64,000 bases of DNA from positions 62,001 through 126,000 of the forward strand of contig NZ_JBBUTH010000011.1 in assembly GCF_038066595.1 (NCBI RefSeq), read 5' to 3'. Position numbers and translations under genes: made by a program. The stretch is from Pseudaquabacterium inlustre. Its GTDB lineage: Bacteria; Pseudomonadota; Gammaproteobacteria; Burkholderiales; Burkholderiaceae_C. Position 1 is the stretch's first letter. Every line of letters starts with the position of its first letter. The notes beneath the pieces are model-generated. The model had not been told where the DNA came from. It ran no database searches and saw only the letters and a list, made by a program, of their open reading frames with translations. Below, piece by piece: positions 26,038 to 34,197 of the stretch.

Positions 26038-26071
26038 CCTACTTTCTCTTTCGCCGGAAAGAGAAAGTAGG
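26038..26071. repeat. 34-bp hairpin, right arm of repeat copy 1
   Basis: CCTACTTTCTCTTTC, a GCCG loop, then the exact reverse complement of the 15-nt stem. Same layout as the left hairpin but a different stem sequence. It lies 65 nt upstream of the permease ATG at 26137. Confidence 0.85.
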
Positions 26072-26136
26072 TCGCCCGCCGGGGCGAAATCCCGGCGCGC
26101 TGCTGCAAGCCCAACAGGCCTTTGGAGAAGCGGGAC

Positions 26137-27045
26137 ATGACCGCGCCCACGGCACGAAAGCCCCGCCTGCGCACCATGGCCGCGTGGCTCGCCCTCATCC
26201 CCATGGCCGCCACCGTGCTGGTCGCCTACCTCGGCAGCACCCTCTGGACATTGCGCATGTCCGTCTCCGGCTCGCGCACTTTCCCGCAACAAGACTTCGT
26301 CGGCCTGGCGCAATACGAGCGCCTGTTCGACAACGCCCGCTGGCAACACGCCGCCGACAACCTGGTGCTCTACGGCCTGCTGTTCACGGCAACCGTCATC
26401 GCACTCGGCACGCTGCTGGCCATCGCCATCGACCAGCGCGTGCGCGCCGAGAGTCTGTGGCGCACGGTGTTCCTCTACCCGTACGCGCTGAGCTTCGTGG
26501 CCACCGGCCTGGTGTGGCAGTGGGTGCTGAACCCCGGTGACGGCCTGCAACGCGCCTTGCAGGAAGCCGGCTGGAAGAGCTTCAGCTTCGACTGGATCAC
26601 CGACCCCGATCGCGTCATCTACTGCGTGGTGATCGCCGGCGTGTGGCAGGCCTCGGGCCTGGTGATGGCGCTGGTGCTGGCGGGGCTGCGGGGCATCGAC
26701 GAAGACCAGTGGAAGGCCGCGCGGCTGGATGGCATTCCGGCCTGGCGGGTGTATGCGTCCATCGTGCTGCCGCAGCTGACGCCCACGCTGGCCACCGTGG
26801 GCGTGCTGCTGTCCACCACGGTGATCAAGCTGTTCGACACCGTGGTGGCCATGACCCAGGGCGGCCCCGGCACGGCCAGCGACGTGCCGGCCAAATTCAT
26901 CATGGACCACCTGTTCGGCCGCGCCAACCTGGCCCTGGCCTCGGCCGGCGCCATCGTGCTGCTGCTCACCGTGCTGGCCATCGTGGCGCCGCTGCTGTAC
27001 TGGCGTGCCCGTGGCCAGCGTCTGGCGGCGGGGGGGCATGCATGA
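26137..27045 (+). CDS. Second sugar ABC transporter permease (GtsB-like)
   Basis: A 302-aa MalF-type inner-membrane permease. The ATG at 26137 has GGAGAAG ten bases upstream; a TTG five codons earlier is not needed. The first membrane segment is LALIPMAATVLVAYLGSTLW, followed by the CUT1 motif FVGLAQYERLFDN, WQWVLNPG, and an EAA loop near IDEDQWKAARLDGI. It is paralogous to the 12745 permease. It overlaps the next permease by 4 nt (ATGA). It is separated from its binding-protein gene by the inverted-repeat element, so its translation or mRNA level may be set separately. Confidence 0.9.
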   Translation: MTAPTARKPRLRTMAAWLALIPMAATVLVAYLGSTLWTLRMSVSGSRTFPQQDFVGLAQYERLFDNARWQHAADNLVLYGLLFTATVIALGTLLAIAIDQRVRAESLWRTVFLYPYALSFVATGLVWQWVLNPGDGLQRALQEAGWKSFSFDWITDPDRVIYCVVIAGVWQASGLVMALVLAGLRGIDEDQWKAARLDGIPAWRVYASIVLPQLTPTLATVGVLLSTTVIKLFDTVVAMTQGGPGTASDVPAKFIMDHLFGRANLALASAGAIVLLLTVLAIVAPLLYWRARGQRLAAGGHA

Positions 27046-27923
27046 GCGCCGTGATGGCCACGCCAAGACCAAGCCAAGTCAACGCGGGCAAGTGGGCGTC
27101 CTACGCCTTCCTGGCCAGCTGCGCGCTGTTCTTCGCGATGCCGCTGTACGTGATGCTGGTGACCTCGTTCAAGACCATGGACGAGATCCGGCTGGGCCAG
27201 CTGTTCGCCTGGCCCGCGGCACCCACGCTGCAGGCCTGGGCCGATGCCTGGGGAACGGTGTGCACCGGCCTGGCCTGCGAAGGCGTGCGCGCGGGCTTCT
27301 GGAACTCGGTGGCAATCACCGTGCCGGGCACGGTGATCCCCATCCTGCTGGGCGCGTTGAACGGTTATGCGCTGGCCTTCTGGCGGCCGCGCGGCGGGCA
27401 GTTCCTGTTCGGGCTGCTGATGCTGGGCGCCTTCATCCCGGTGCAGGTGATGGTGTGGCCGCTGGTCAAGATCGTCTCGGCGCTGGGCCTGTTCGGCTCG
27501 CTGCCGGGGCTGCTGCTGGTGCACACCGTGTTCGCCATGCCGGTGATGACGCTGCTGTTCCGCAACTACTACGCCGGCGTGCCGGTGGAGCTGTTCAAGG
27601 CCGCGCGCATCGATGGCGGCGGCTTCTGGCGCATCTTCGTGCAGCTGATGCTGCCGATGTCCACGCCGATGCTGATCGTGGCCGCCATCATGCAGATCAC
27701 CGGCGTGTGGAACGACTACCTGCTGGGCCTGGTGTTCGGCGGGCGTGACCTGCTGCCGATGACGGTGCAGCTCAACAACGTGATCAACACCACCACCGGC
27801 GAGCGGCTCTACAACGTGAACATGGCCGCCACGCTGCTGACCTCGGCGGTGCCGCTGCTGGTCTATCTGGTGTCGGGGCGCTGGTTCGTGCGCGGCATCG
27901 CCGCCGGTGCGGTGAAGGGTTAG
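27042..27923 (+). CDS. Second sugar ABC transporter permease (GtsC-like)
   Basis: A 293-aa MalG-type permease with membrane segments from about residue 20 and SFKTMDEIRLG. The loop CTGLACEGV holds a Cys pair matched in the 11867 paralogue. The EAA loop is ELFKAARIDGGG. It ends FVRGIAAGAVKG, almost the same as the paralogue's FVRGLTAGAVKG. It overlaps the preceding permease, and the ATPase gene begins 9 nt after its stop. Confidence 0.9.
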   Translation: MSAVMATPRPSQVNAGKWASYAFLASCALFFAMPLYVMLVTSFKTMDEIRLGQLFAWPAAPTLQAWADAWGTVCTGLACEGVRAGFWNSVAITVPGTVIPILLGALNGYALAFWRPRGGQFLFGLLMLGAFIPVQVMVWPLVKIVSALGLFGSLPGLLLVHTVFAMPVMTLLFRNYYAGVPVELFKAARIDGGGFWRIFVQLMLPMSTPMLIVAAIMQITGVWNDYLLGLVFGGRDLLPMTVQLNNVINTTTGERLYNVNMAATLLTSAVPLLVYLVSGRWFVRGIAAGAVKG

Positions 27924-27932
27924 GTCTTGCAG

Positions 27933-29032
<1,100 letters not shown>

Positions 29033-29036
<4 letters not shown>

Positions 29037-30622
29037 ACGGCGCGCCGATCCAATCCATCGTCATCGTCGGCGGCGGCACGGCCGGCTGGATGGCCGCCGC
29101 CGCGCTGGCCCAGGTGCTGCTGCGCGGGCGCGATGCCACGCTGCCGCCGCTGGGCATCCGCGTGGTCGAGTCCGATGAAATCGGCACCATCGGCGTCGGC
29201 GAGGCCACGATCCCGCACCTGCGCACCTTCAACCAGGCGCTGGGCATCGACGAGGACGCCTTCCTGCGCGCCACGCAGGGCACGTTCAAGCTGGGCATCG
29301 AGTTCGTCGACTGGGGCGGCCTGGGCCAGCGCTACATCCACGGCTTCGGCAAGGTGGGGCGCGACGAGGCCGTGGCCTTCCACCACCACTGGCTGCGCGC
29401 CCGTGCGCTGGGCCAGGCCGGGCCGTTGGGCGACTACTCGATCAACACCGCGGCGGCGCCGGCCGGGCGCTTTCTGCGGGCGCGGCCCGATCTGCCCGAT
29501 TCACCGCTGGCCGACATCGCCCACGCCTTCCACTTCGACGCCGGGCTGTACGCGCGCTTCCTGCGCCAGCGGGCAGAAGGCCTGGGTGTGCAACGCACCG
29601 AAGGTCGCATCGTGCAGGTGCTGCAGCGTGCCGGCGGCGGCGTGGAAGAGGGCTTCATCGAGGCGCTGCAACTGGCCAGCGGCGAGCGCGTGGCCGGCGA
29701 CCTGTTCATCGATTGCTCGGGCCTGCGCGGCCTGCTGATCGCCCAGACCCTGGGCGTGGGCTTCGACGACTGGGCACACTGGCTGCCCTGCGACCGCGCC
29801 GTGGCCGTGCCCAGTGCGCACCCGGCGGATGCGCCCCTGCTGCCGATGACGCGCTCGACGGCCCAGGCAGCAGGCTGGCAATGGCGCATCCCGCTGCAGC
29901 ACCGCGTGGGCAACGGCCATGTCTACAGCAGCGCGCATGTCAGTGACGACGAAGCCGCCGCGCAGTTGCTGGCTGGGCTGGACGGCCCGGCGCTGGCCGA
30001 GCCCCGTTTCATCCGCTTTGCCGCCGGCAAGCGCCAGGCCGGCTGGACGCACAACGTGGTGGCGCTGGGCCTGGCCAGCGGCTTTCTCGAGCCGCTGGAA
30101 TCCACCAGCATCCACCTGATCCAGACCGGCATCACGCGGCTGCTGAGCCTGTTTCCCGACCGCGGCTTCGAGCCGGCCGACGTGGCCGAGTTCAACGCCC
30201 AGATGGCGGCCGAGTACGAAGGCATCCGCGACTTCCTGATCCTGCACTACCACCTGACCCAGCGCGACGACAGCGCCTTCTGGCGCCATTGCCGCACGAT
30301 GGACGTGCCGGCCAGCCTGCGCCGCAAGATGGCGCTGTTTGCCGGCCATGGCCGGCTGCAACGCGATGGGCAGGAGCTGTTCGCCGAGCTGAGCTGGCTG
30401 CAGGTGATGGTGGGCCAGGGCCTGCTGCCGCGCGGCCACCACCCGCTGGCCGACACGCTGCCGGCCGCCGAGAGCGTGGCCCTGGTGCAGGACACCGCGG
30501 CCGTGATCCGCAAGTGCGTGGCGGTGATGCCCACGCAGGCCGACTTCATCGCCGCGCACTGCGCGGCGCCCCGGGCCGATGCGGCGATGGCCGCGAAGCC
30601 CCTGCTGCAGGACATCCGATGA
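29033..30622 (+). CDS. Flavin-dependent tryptophan-halogenase family protein in the glucan locus
   Basis: A 529-aa protein of the PrnA/RebH family, flavin enzymes that chlorinate or brominate tryptophan. The GTG start overlaps the ATPase stop. The N-terminal FAD-binding motif is SIVIVGGGTAGWMAAAAL. The catalytic Lys counterpart is Lys86 in GTFKLGIEFVDWG, and the halogenase WxWxIP motif is present as GWQWRIP (about 281-287). Homologues are often found beside TonB receptors and glycosidases in Xanthomonas, Caulobacter and marine bacteria, where their real substrate is unknown. It is translationally linked on both sides: its stop overlaps the GH30 ATG. A true halogenase activity is possible but unproven. 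Confidence 0.9.
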
Positions 30623-32154
30623 CGCTGGCTTCTTGGCGCACCGTGGCGCTGTGCACCCCCGTGGCGCTGGTCGCCGCCCTGGCCGGCTGCGCGGCCACGC
30701 CGCCGGCCGTCACGCCCACCGCTGCGGTGTGGATCACCACCGGCGACAAGACCCAGCTGCTGGCGCGCAACGCCGATGTGCCGATCCGACGCGACGGTGT
30801 GGCCGATGCGGCCGATGCGGCGGGAACGCTGCAGATCAGCGTGGACGCCACGCAGCGCCACCAGCGCATGGCCGGCTTCGGCGCGTCGATGACCGATGCC
30901 TCGGCCTGGCTGATCCAGCACCGCATGAGCGCACCGCAGCGCGAGGCCCTGCTGCGCGAACTGTTCGGCCGCGCAGACAGCCGCGCAGACAGCGGCGCGG
31001 GCCAGCCCGGCGTGGGCTTCGACCTCACCCGCCTGACCATCGGCGCGTCCGACTTCTCGCGCCACCACTACAGCCTGAACGATCTGCCGCCGGGCGTGTC
31101 GAGCGACCCCGGGCTGACCCATTTCTCGCTGGCCCCCAACCGCGACGATGTGCTGCCGGTGATGCGCCAGGCGCTGGCCATCAACCCGGCCCTGCAGGTG
31201 ATGGCCTCGCCCTGGAGCGCGCCGGCCTGGATGAAGACCAGCGGCAGCCTGATCAAGGGCACGCTGCGCGACGACGCCTACGGCCCCTTTGCCCGCTACC
31301 TGCTGAAGTACGTGGACGCCATGCGCGCCGAGGGCGTGCCGATCTTCGCGCTGACCGTGCAGAACGAGCCGCACTTCGAGCCCGACGACTACCCCGGCAT
31401 GCGCTTGATGCCGCCGCAGCGCATCCGCCTGCTGGCCGATCAACTGGGCCCGCTGCTGAAGGCGCGCACTGAGGCACGCGTCGTCTCCCCGCAGATCATC
31501 GACTGGGACCACAACTGGGACGAGCCGCAATCGCCGCGCGCGGTACTCAGCGACCCCGCCGCGCGTGCCGTGGTCAGCGGCATCGGCTGGCACTGCTATG
31601 CCGGCGACGTGGCGGTGCAGGCCCAGTTGCAGGCCGAGTTCCCCGACAAGGACGGCTGGTTCACCGAATGCTCGGGCGGCGAGTGGAAGCCGCACTGGCC
31701 CGAAACCCTGCCCTGGCTGGCGCGCCATCTGGTGGTGGGCGCGGTGCGCGGCGGCGCCCGCGGCGTGCTGATGTGGAACCTGGCGCTCGACGAGCAGTTC
31801 GGCCCGCACAAAGGCGGCTGCAAGGACTGCCGCGGCGTGGTCACGATCGACAGCCGCAGCGGCGCCGTCACGCGCAACATGGAGTACTACGTGCTGGCCC
31901 ATGCCAGCCGCTTCGTGCGGCCGGGCGCGCAGCGCATCGCCTCCACCGATGCCGCCGGCCCGGTGGATGCGGCCAGCGGCCCGGCGCTGCGCAGTGTGGC
32001 CTTCCGCAACGCCGACGACGGCTCGCGCGTGCTGGTACTCGTCAACTCGTCCGCTCAGGCCCAGGCCGTGGCGGTGCGCGATGAGGCCGGCCGGCGCTTC
32101 ACCCAGGCCGTGCCACCGGCCAGCCTGGTGACGCTGACCTGGGCCGGCGAATAG
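30619..32154 (+). CDS. Glycoside hydrolase family 30 lipoprotein (beta-glucanase/glucosylceramidase-like)
   Basis: A 511-aa lipoprotein with leader MTLASWRTVALCTPVALVAALAGC (lipobox LAGC). The GH30 (beta/alpha)8 domain has QRMAGFGASMTDASAW, LRLTIG-like RLTIGASDFS, the acid/base Glu250 in TVQNEPHFE and the nucleophile Glu350 in GWFTECSGGEW, followed by a C-terminal beta domain. GH30 enzymes of this group cleave beta-1,6- or beta-1,3-glucosidic bonds; exact specificity is not readable. Expected on the periplasmic side of the outer membrane or at the cell surface. It ends the locus. The RADSRADS repeat (about 115-122) comes from a short tandem duplication. Confidence 0.92.
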   Translation: MTLASWRTVALCTPVALVAALAGCAATPPAVTPTAAVWITTGDKTQLLARNADVPIRRDGVADAADAAGTLQISVDATQRHQRMAGFGASMTDASAWLIQHRMSAPQREALLRELFGRADSRADSGAGQPGVGFDLTRLTIGASDFSRHHYSLNDLPPGVSSDPGLTHFSLAPNRDDVLPVMRQALAINPALQVMASPWSAPAWMKTSGSLIKGTLRDDAYGPFARYLLKYVDAMRAEGVPIFALTVQNEPHFEPDDYPGMRLMPPQRIRLLADQLGPLLKARTEARVVSPQIIDWDHNWDEPQSPRAVLSDPAARAVVSGIGWHCYAGDVAVQAQLQAEFPDKDGWFTECSGGEWKPHWPETLPWLARHLVVGAVRGGARGVLMWNLALDEQFGPHKGGCKDCRGVVTIDSRSGAVTRNMEYYVLAHASRFVRPGAQRIASTDAAGPVDAASGPALRSVAFRNADDGSRVLVLVNSSAQAQAVAVRDEAGRRFTQAVPPASLVTLTWAGE

Positions 32155-32176
32155 CCGGCGCCTGGTCAACGCCGGC
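32154..32176. terminator. Weak hairpin between convergent GH30 and PEP-CTERM genes
   Basis: GCCGGCG, a 9-nt loop, then CGCCGGC, starting on the last base of the GH30 stop. There is no T tract, so a terminator role is only suggested by the convergent position. Confidence 0.3.
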
Positions 32177-32185
32177 GCGGCGGGG

Positions 32186-33124
32186 TCAGGCCATGCGGCG
32201 CTGGCGCAGCGCGCGGCGCGCCGCCAGCAGCAGGCCGCCGCCGGCCAGCAGCAGCGCGCTGGCGGGCTCGGGCACCGGGGCCGTGGCGCGCAGTTCCAGG
32301 CGGGTGGCGTTCTCGCCGTTGAAGGCCAGGACGCTGCCCAGGCCGGTGAAGCTCGGGCTCAGCAAGGCACCGCTGGCGTCCGCGAAGTTGTAGCTGCCCG
32401 AGATCAGGCTGCCGCCCGGCGTACCGTGCGCCAGCGACAGCACCAGCTGCGCGGCGTTGGCCACCGGCGCGAGCGCGACCGTGGCGATGGGGGTGATGCT
32501 GCCCAGCGCGAAGTCCTGCTTGCGCAGTTGCAGCCAGGTGCCCTGGCCGTCGCGGAACACCGACAGCTCGGCATAGTCGTTGTTGTTCGAGAAGCCGTCG
32601 GTGAAGCGCAGGCCGAAGCTCTGGCCCACACCCGGCAGGCTGTCCAGCGACAGCCGGATCGACGCCGCGAAGCTGCGCGACTGCACGAAACCCTGCTGCC
32701 ACTCGGCGTTGCTGGTGCCCAGCACCAGGCGCACCGAACGGCCCTGCTGGCCCAGCGCGTTGGTGGACAGCGCGGCGTGCGTCGCGTCCAGGTGCAGGGC
32801 GCTGTCGGCCTCCCAGGCCAGCGTCGCCGGGTCGATGCCCGCATCGGTGCCGCGCAACTGGTACAGCGCCGCGGTGGTGGTGCCGGTGTAGGCCGGGCCC
32901 ACCAGGGCGTTGCCGTTGTCGAAGCCGTCGGCCAGCCAGCGGCTGTTGCCCAGCAGCCAGTCGGCGGACGTGCCGTCACGGTAGACGTTGAGCTGGGTGA
33001 CGGTCATCACTGGCGTGGCCGCGGTGGCGGCGCTGCCGGCCAGCAGGCTGGTGGCCAGGGTCGCGGCCTGCACGGCGCGCGACAGCAGGTGCCGCGGCAT
33101 GGCGCGGCCCGAACGAATGCACAT
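32186..33124 (-). CDS. PEP-CTERM sorting-signal protein
   Basis: A 312-aa secreted protein of unknown function. GGGAGG precedes the ATG at 33124. The signal peptide is near residues 9-36 (LLAGSAATAA). The body is rich in Gly/Ala/Leu beta-sandwich-like sequence. The C-terminus is a classic exosortase signal: VPEPASALLLAGGGLLLAARR, then a basic tail. It is probably anchored and then released at the cell surface by an exosortase/XrtA system not present in this window. Convergent with the GH30 gene, and no functional link is evident. Confidence 0.88.
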   Translation of the reverse strand: MCIRSGRAMPRHLLSRAVQAATLATSLLAGSAATAATPVMTVTQLNVYRDGTSADWLLGNSRWLADGFDNGNALVGPAYTGTTTAALYQLRGTDAGIDPATLAWEADSALHLDATHAALSTNALGQQGRSVRLVLGTSNAEWQQGFVQSRSFAASIRLSLDSLPGVGQSFGLRFTDGFSNNNDYAELSVFRDGQGTWLQLRKQDFALGSITPIATVALAPVANAAQLVLSLAHGTPGGSLISGSYNFADASGALLSPSFTGLGSVLAFNGENATRLELRATAPVPEPASALLLAGGGLLLAARRALRQRRMA

Positions 33125-33149
33125 GGTGCCTCCCTCTTGTGGAACAACA

Positions 33150-33171
33150 CCGCGGCACTCCCCTGCCGCGG
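33150..33171 (-). other. Leader hairpin before the PEP-CTERM gene
   Basis: A perfect inverted repeat CCGCGGCA/TGCCGCGG around a 6-nt loop, 26-47 nt upstream of the ATG at 33124. It could be a 5' UTR stem or an operator. The remainder of the 235-nt divergent gap to the FAH gene shows nothing else I can name. Confidence 0.4.
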
Positions 33172-33359
33172 CGGGCGGATGCTACGCAGACTTGGCAGGC
33201 TCGCCGTAACCAGCCGTGTCCCCGCTTCAGGGGGCATGGCGCGTGACGGGCAGCCGGGGTGCCCTGTCGCAGGTCCGCCATCCGCGTGGATTCCCTCAGC
33301 CCGGGCCGTGCGGCGGGCCGCTACGCTGCGCCACTGCCCCGTCACGCTGGAGTCCTGAC

Positions 33360-34169
33360 ATGCCCGATGACATCGCCTTCCCGACGCCGCGCCGCACCTG
33401 GCTGGCCACCGGCGCCGCCGCCGCCAGCGGCGCGCTGCTGGGCTGCGCCACGCCGGTCACCGGCCAAGACCGGCCGGCCATGCCCTTCCAGGTGGCGCAG
33501 CCGGTGCTGCCCATCGTGGGCAGCGCGATGGTGTTTCCGGTGCGGCGCATCTACTGCATCGGCCGCAACTACGCCGCCCATGCGCGCGAGATGGGCAGCG
33601 ACCCCACGCGCGAGCCGCCGTTCTTCTTCCAGAAGCCGTCCGACGCGATCCAGCTGCTGGTGCCCGGCACGGTGGCCGATCACCCCTATCCGTCGCTGAC
33701 CAAGAACTACCACTACGAGGTGGAGCTGGTGGTGGCGCTCGGCAAGGGCGGGCGCAACATCCCGGCGGCCAGCGCGCTGGAGCATGTGTTCGGCTACAGC
33801 CTGGGCCTGGACATGACCCGGCGTGACCTGCAGCGCGCCATGGGCGACGAGAAGAAACCGTGGGAGATCGGCAAGAGCTTCGACCGCTCGGCGCCCATCG
33901 GCGCCATCCACCCGGTGGCCCAGGTGGGGCACTACACCGATGGCGCGATCTGGCTCAGGGTCAACGGCGTGACCAAGCAGAACGCCACGCTGCGCCACAT
34001 GATCTGGAGCGTGGCCGAGCAGATCGCCAAGCTGTCCGAGGCCAACGAGCTGTTCCCCGGCGACATCATCTACTCGGGCACGCCCGAGAACGTGGGCCCG
34101 GTGGTGCGCGGCGACCTGATCGAGATCCACATCGATCGCCTGCCCGGACTGAGCATGCGCATCACCTGA
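33360..34169 (+). CDS. Fumarylacetoacetate hydrolase family protein with Tat/lipoprotein-like leader
   Basis: A 269-aa protein. The last 220 residues are a full FAH domain: RIYCIGRNYAAHAREMG, PFFFQKPSDAI, the metal ligands in YHYEVELVVALGKGG, GYSLGLDMTRRDLQ and FPGDIIYSGTPENVGPV. This resembles fumarylpyruvate hydrolase/acylpyruvase enzymes that cleave C-C bonds of acylpyruvates. Before it is PRRTWLATGAAAASGALLGCA, a twin-arginine pair, hydrophobic stretch and lipobox-like LLGC, which is unusual because these enzymes are normally cytoplasmic. If real, the enzyme is exported folded and lipid-anchored. Confidence 0.85.
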   Translation: MPDDIAFPTPRRTWLATGAAAASGALLGCATPVTGQDRPAMPFQVAQPVLPIVGSAMVFPVRRIYCIGRNYAAHAREMGSDPTREPPFFFQKPSDAIQLLVPGTVADHPYPSLTKNYHYEVELVVALGKGGRNIPAASALEHVFGYSLGLDMTRRDLQRAMGDEKKPWEIGKSFDRSAPIGAIHPVAQVGHYTDGAIWLRVNGVTKQNATLRHMIWSVAEQIAKLSEANELFPGDIIYSGTPENVGPVVRGDLIEIHIDRLPGLSMRIT

Positions 34170-34197
34170 GGACCGGCCGCCCGGTATGCTGGCCGGG

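Larger units (their letters stand above)
25635..26103. repeat. Dispersed long inverted-repeat element, copy 1
   Basis: About 469 bp of non-coding DNA filling the gap between a binding-protein gene and its permease gene. The outer about 165 bp of each end are imperfect inverted repeats of one another. Order inward in each arm: CGCCCCGGCGGGCGAC, a palindromic hairpin (25664-25695 left, 26038-26071 right), CCAAACTTTCC (25711-25721 left, and its complement at 26011-26021 right), and a GC-rich block GAGGCGGGCGCCTCGCCCG ending near GGGCTCGAACA. A central segment of about 145 bp includes CAAGTCTTGACCGGGGGGG. The second copy is at 41455-41914 in the same orientation. ORFs across it are frame noise. 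Nature unknown: non-autonomous mobile repeat or RNA-structure element. Confidence 0.8.

Noticed and set aside
25664..26071. Idea that the repeat is an IS element or an integron/attC array
   Set aside because: No transposase or integrase ORF, no clear short target duplication at the visible ends, and only one element per site.
25584..26213. Several ORFs in both strands across repeat copy 1 with FEPAGRARRPPR-like peptides
   Set aside because: They are translations of the inverted-repeat GC blocks, appear in more than one frame and are duplicated at copy 2; no ribosome sites or conserved starts.
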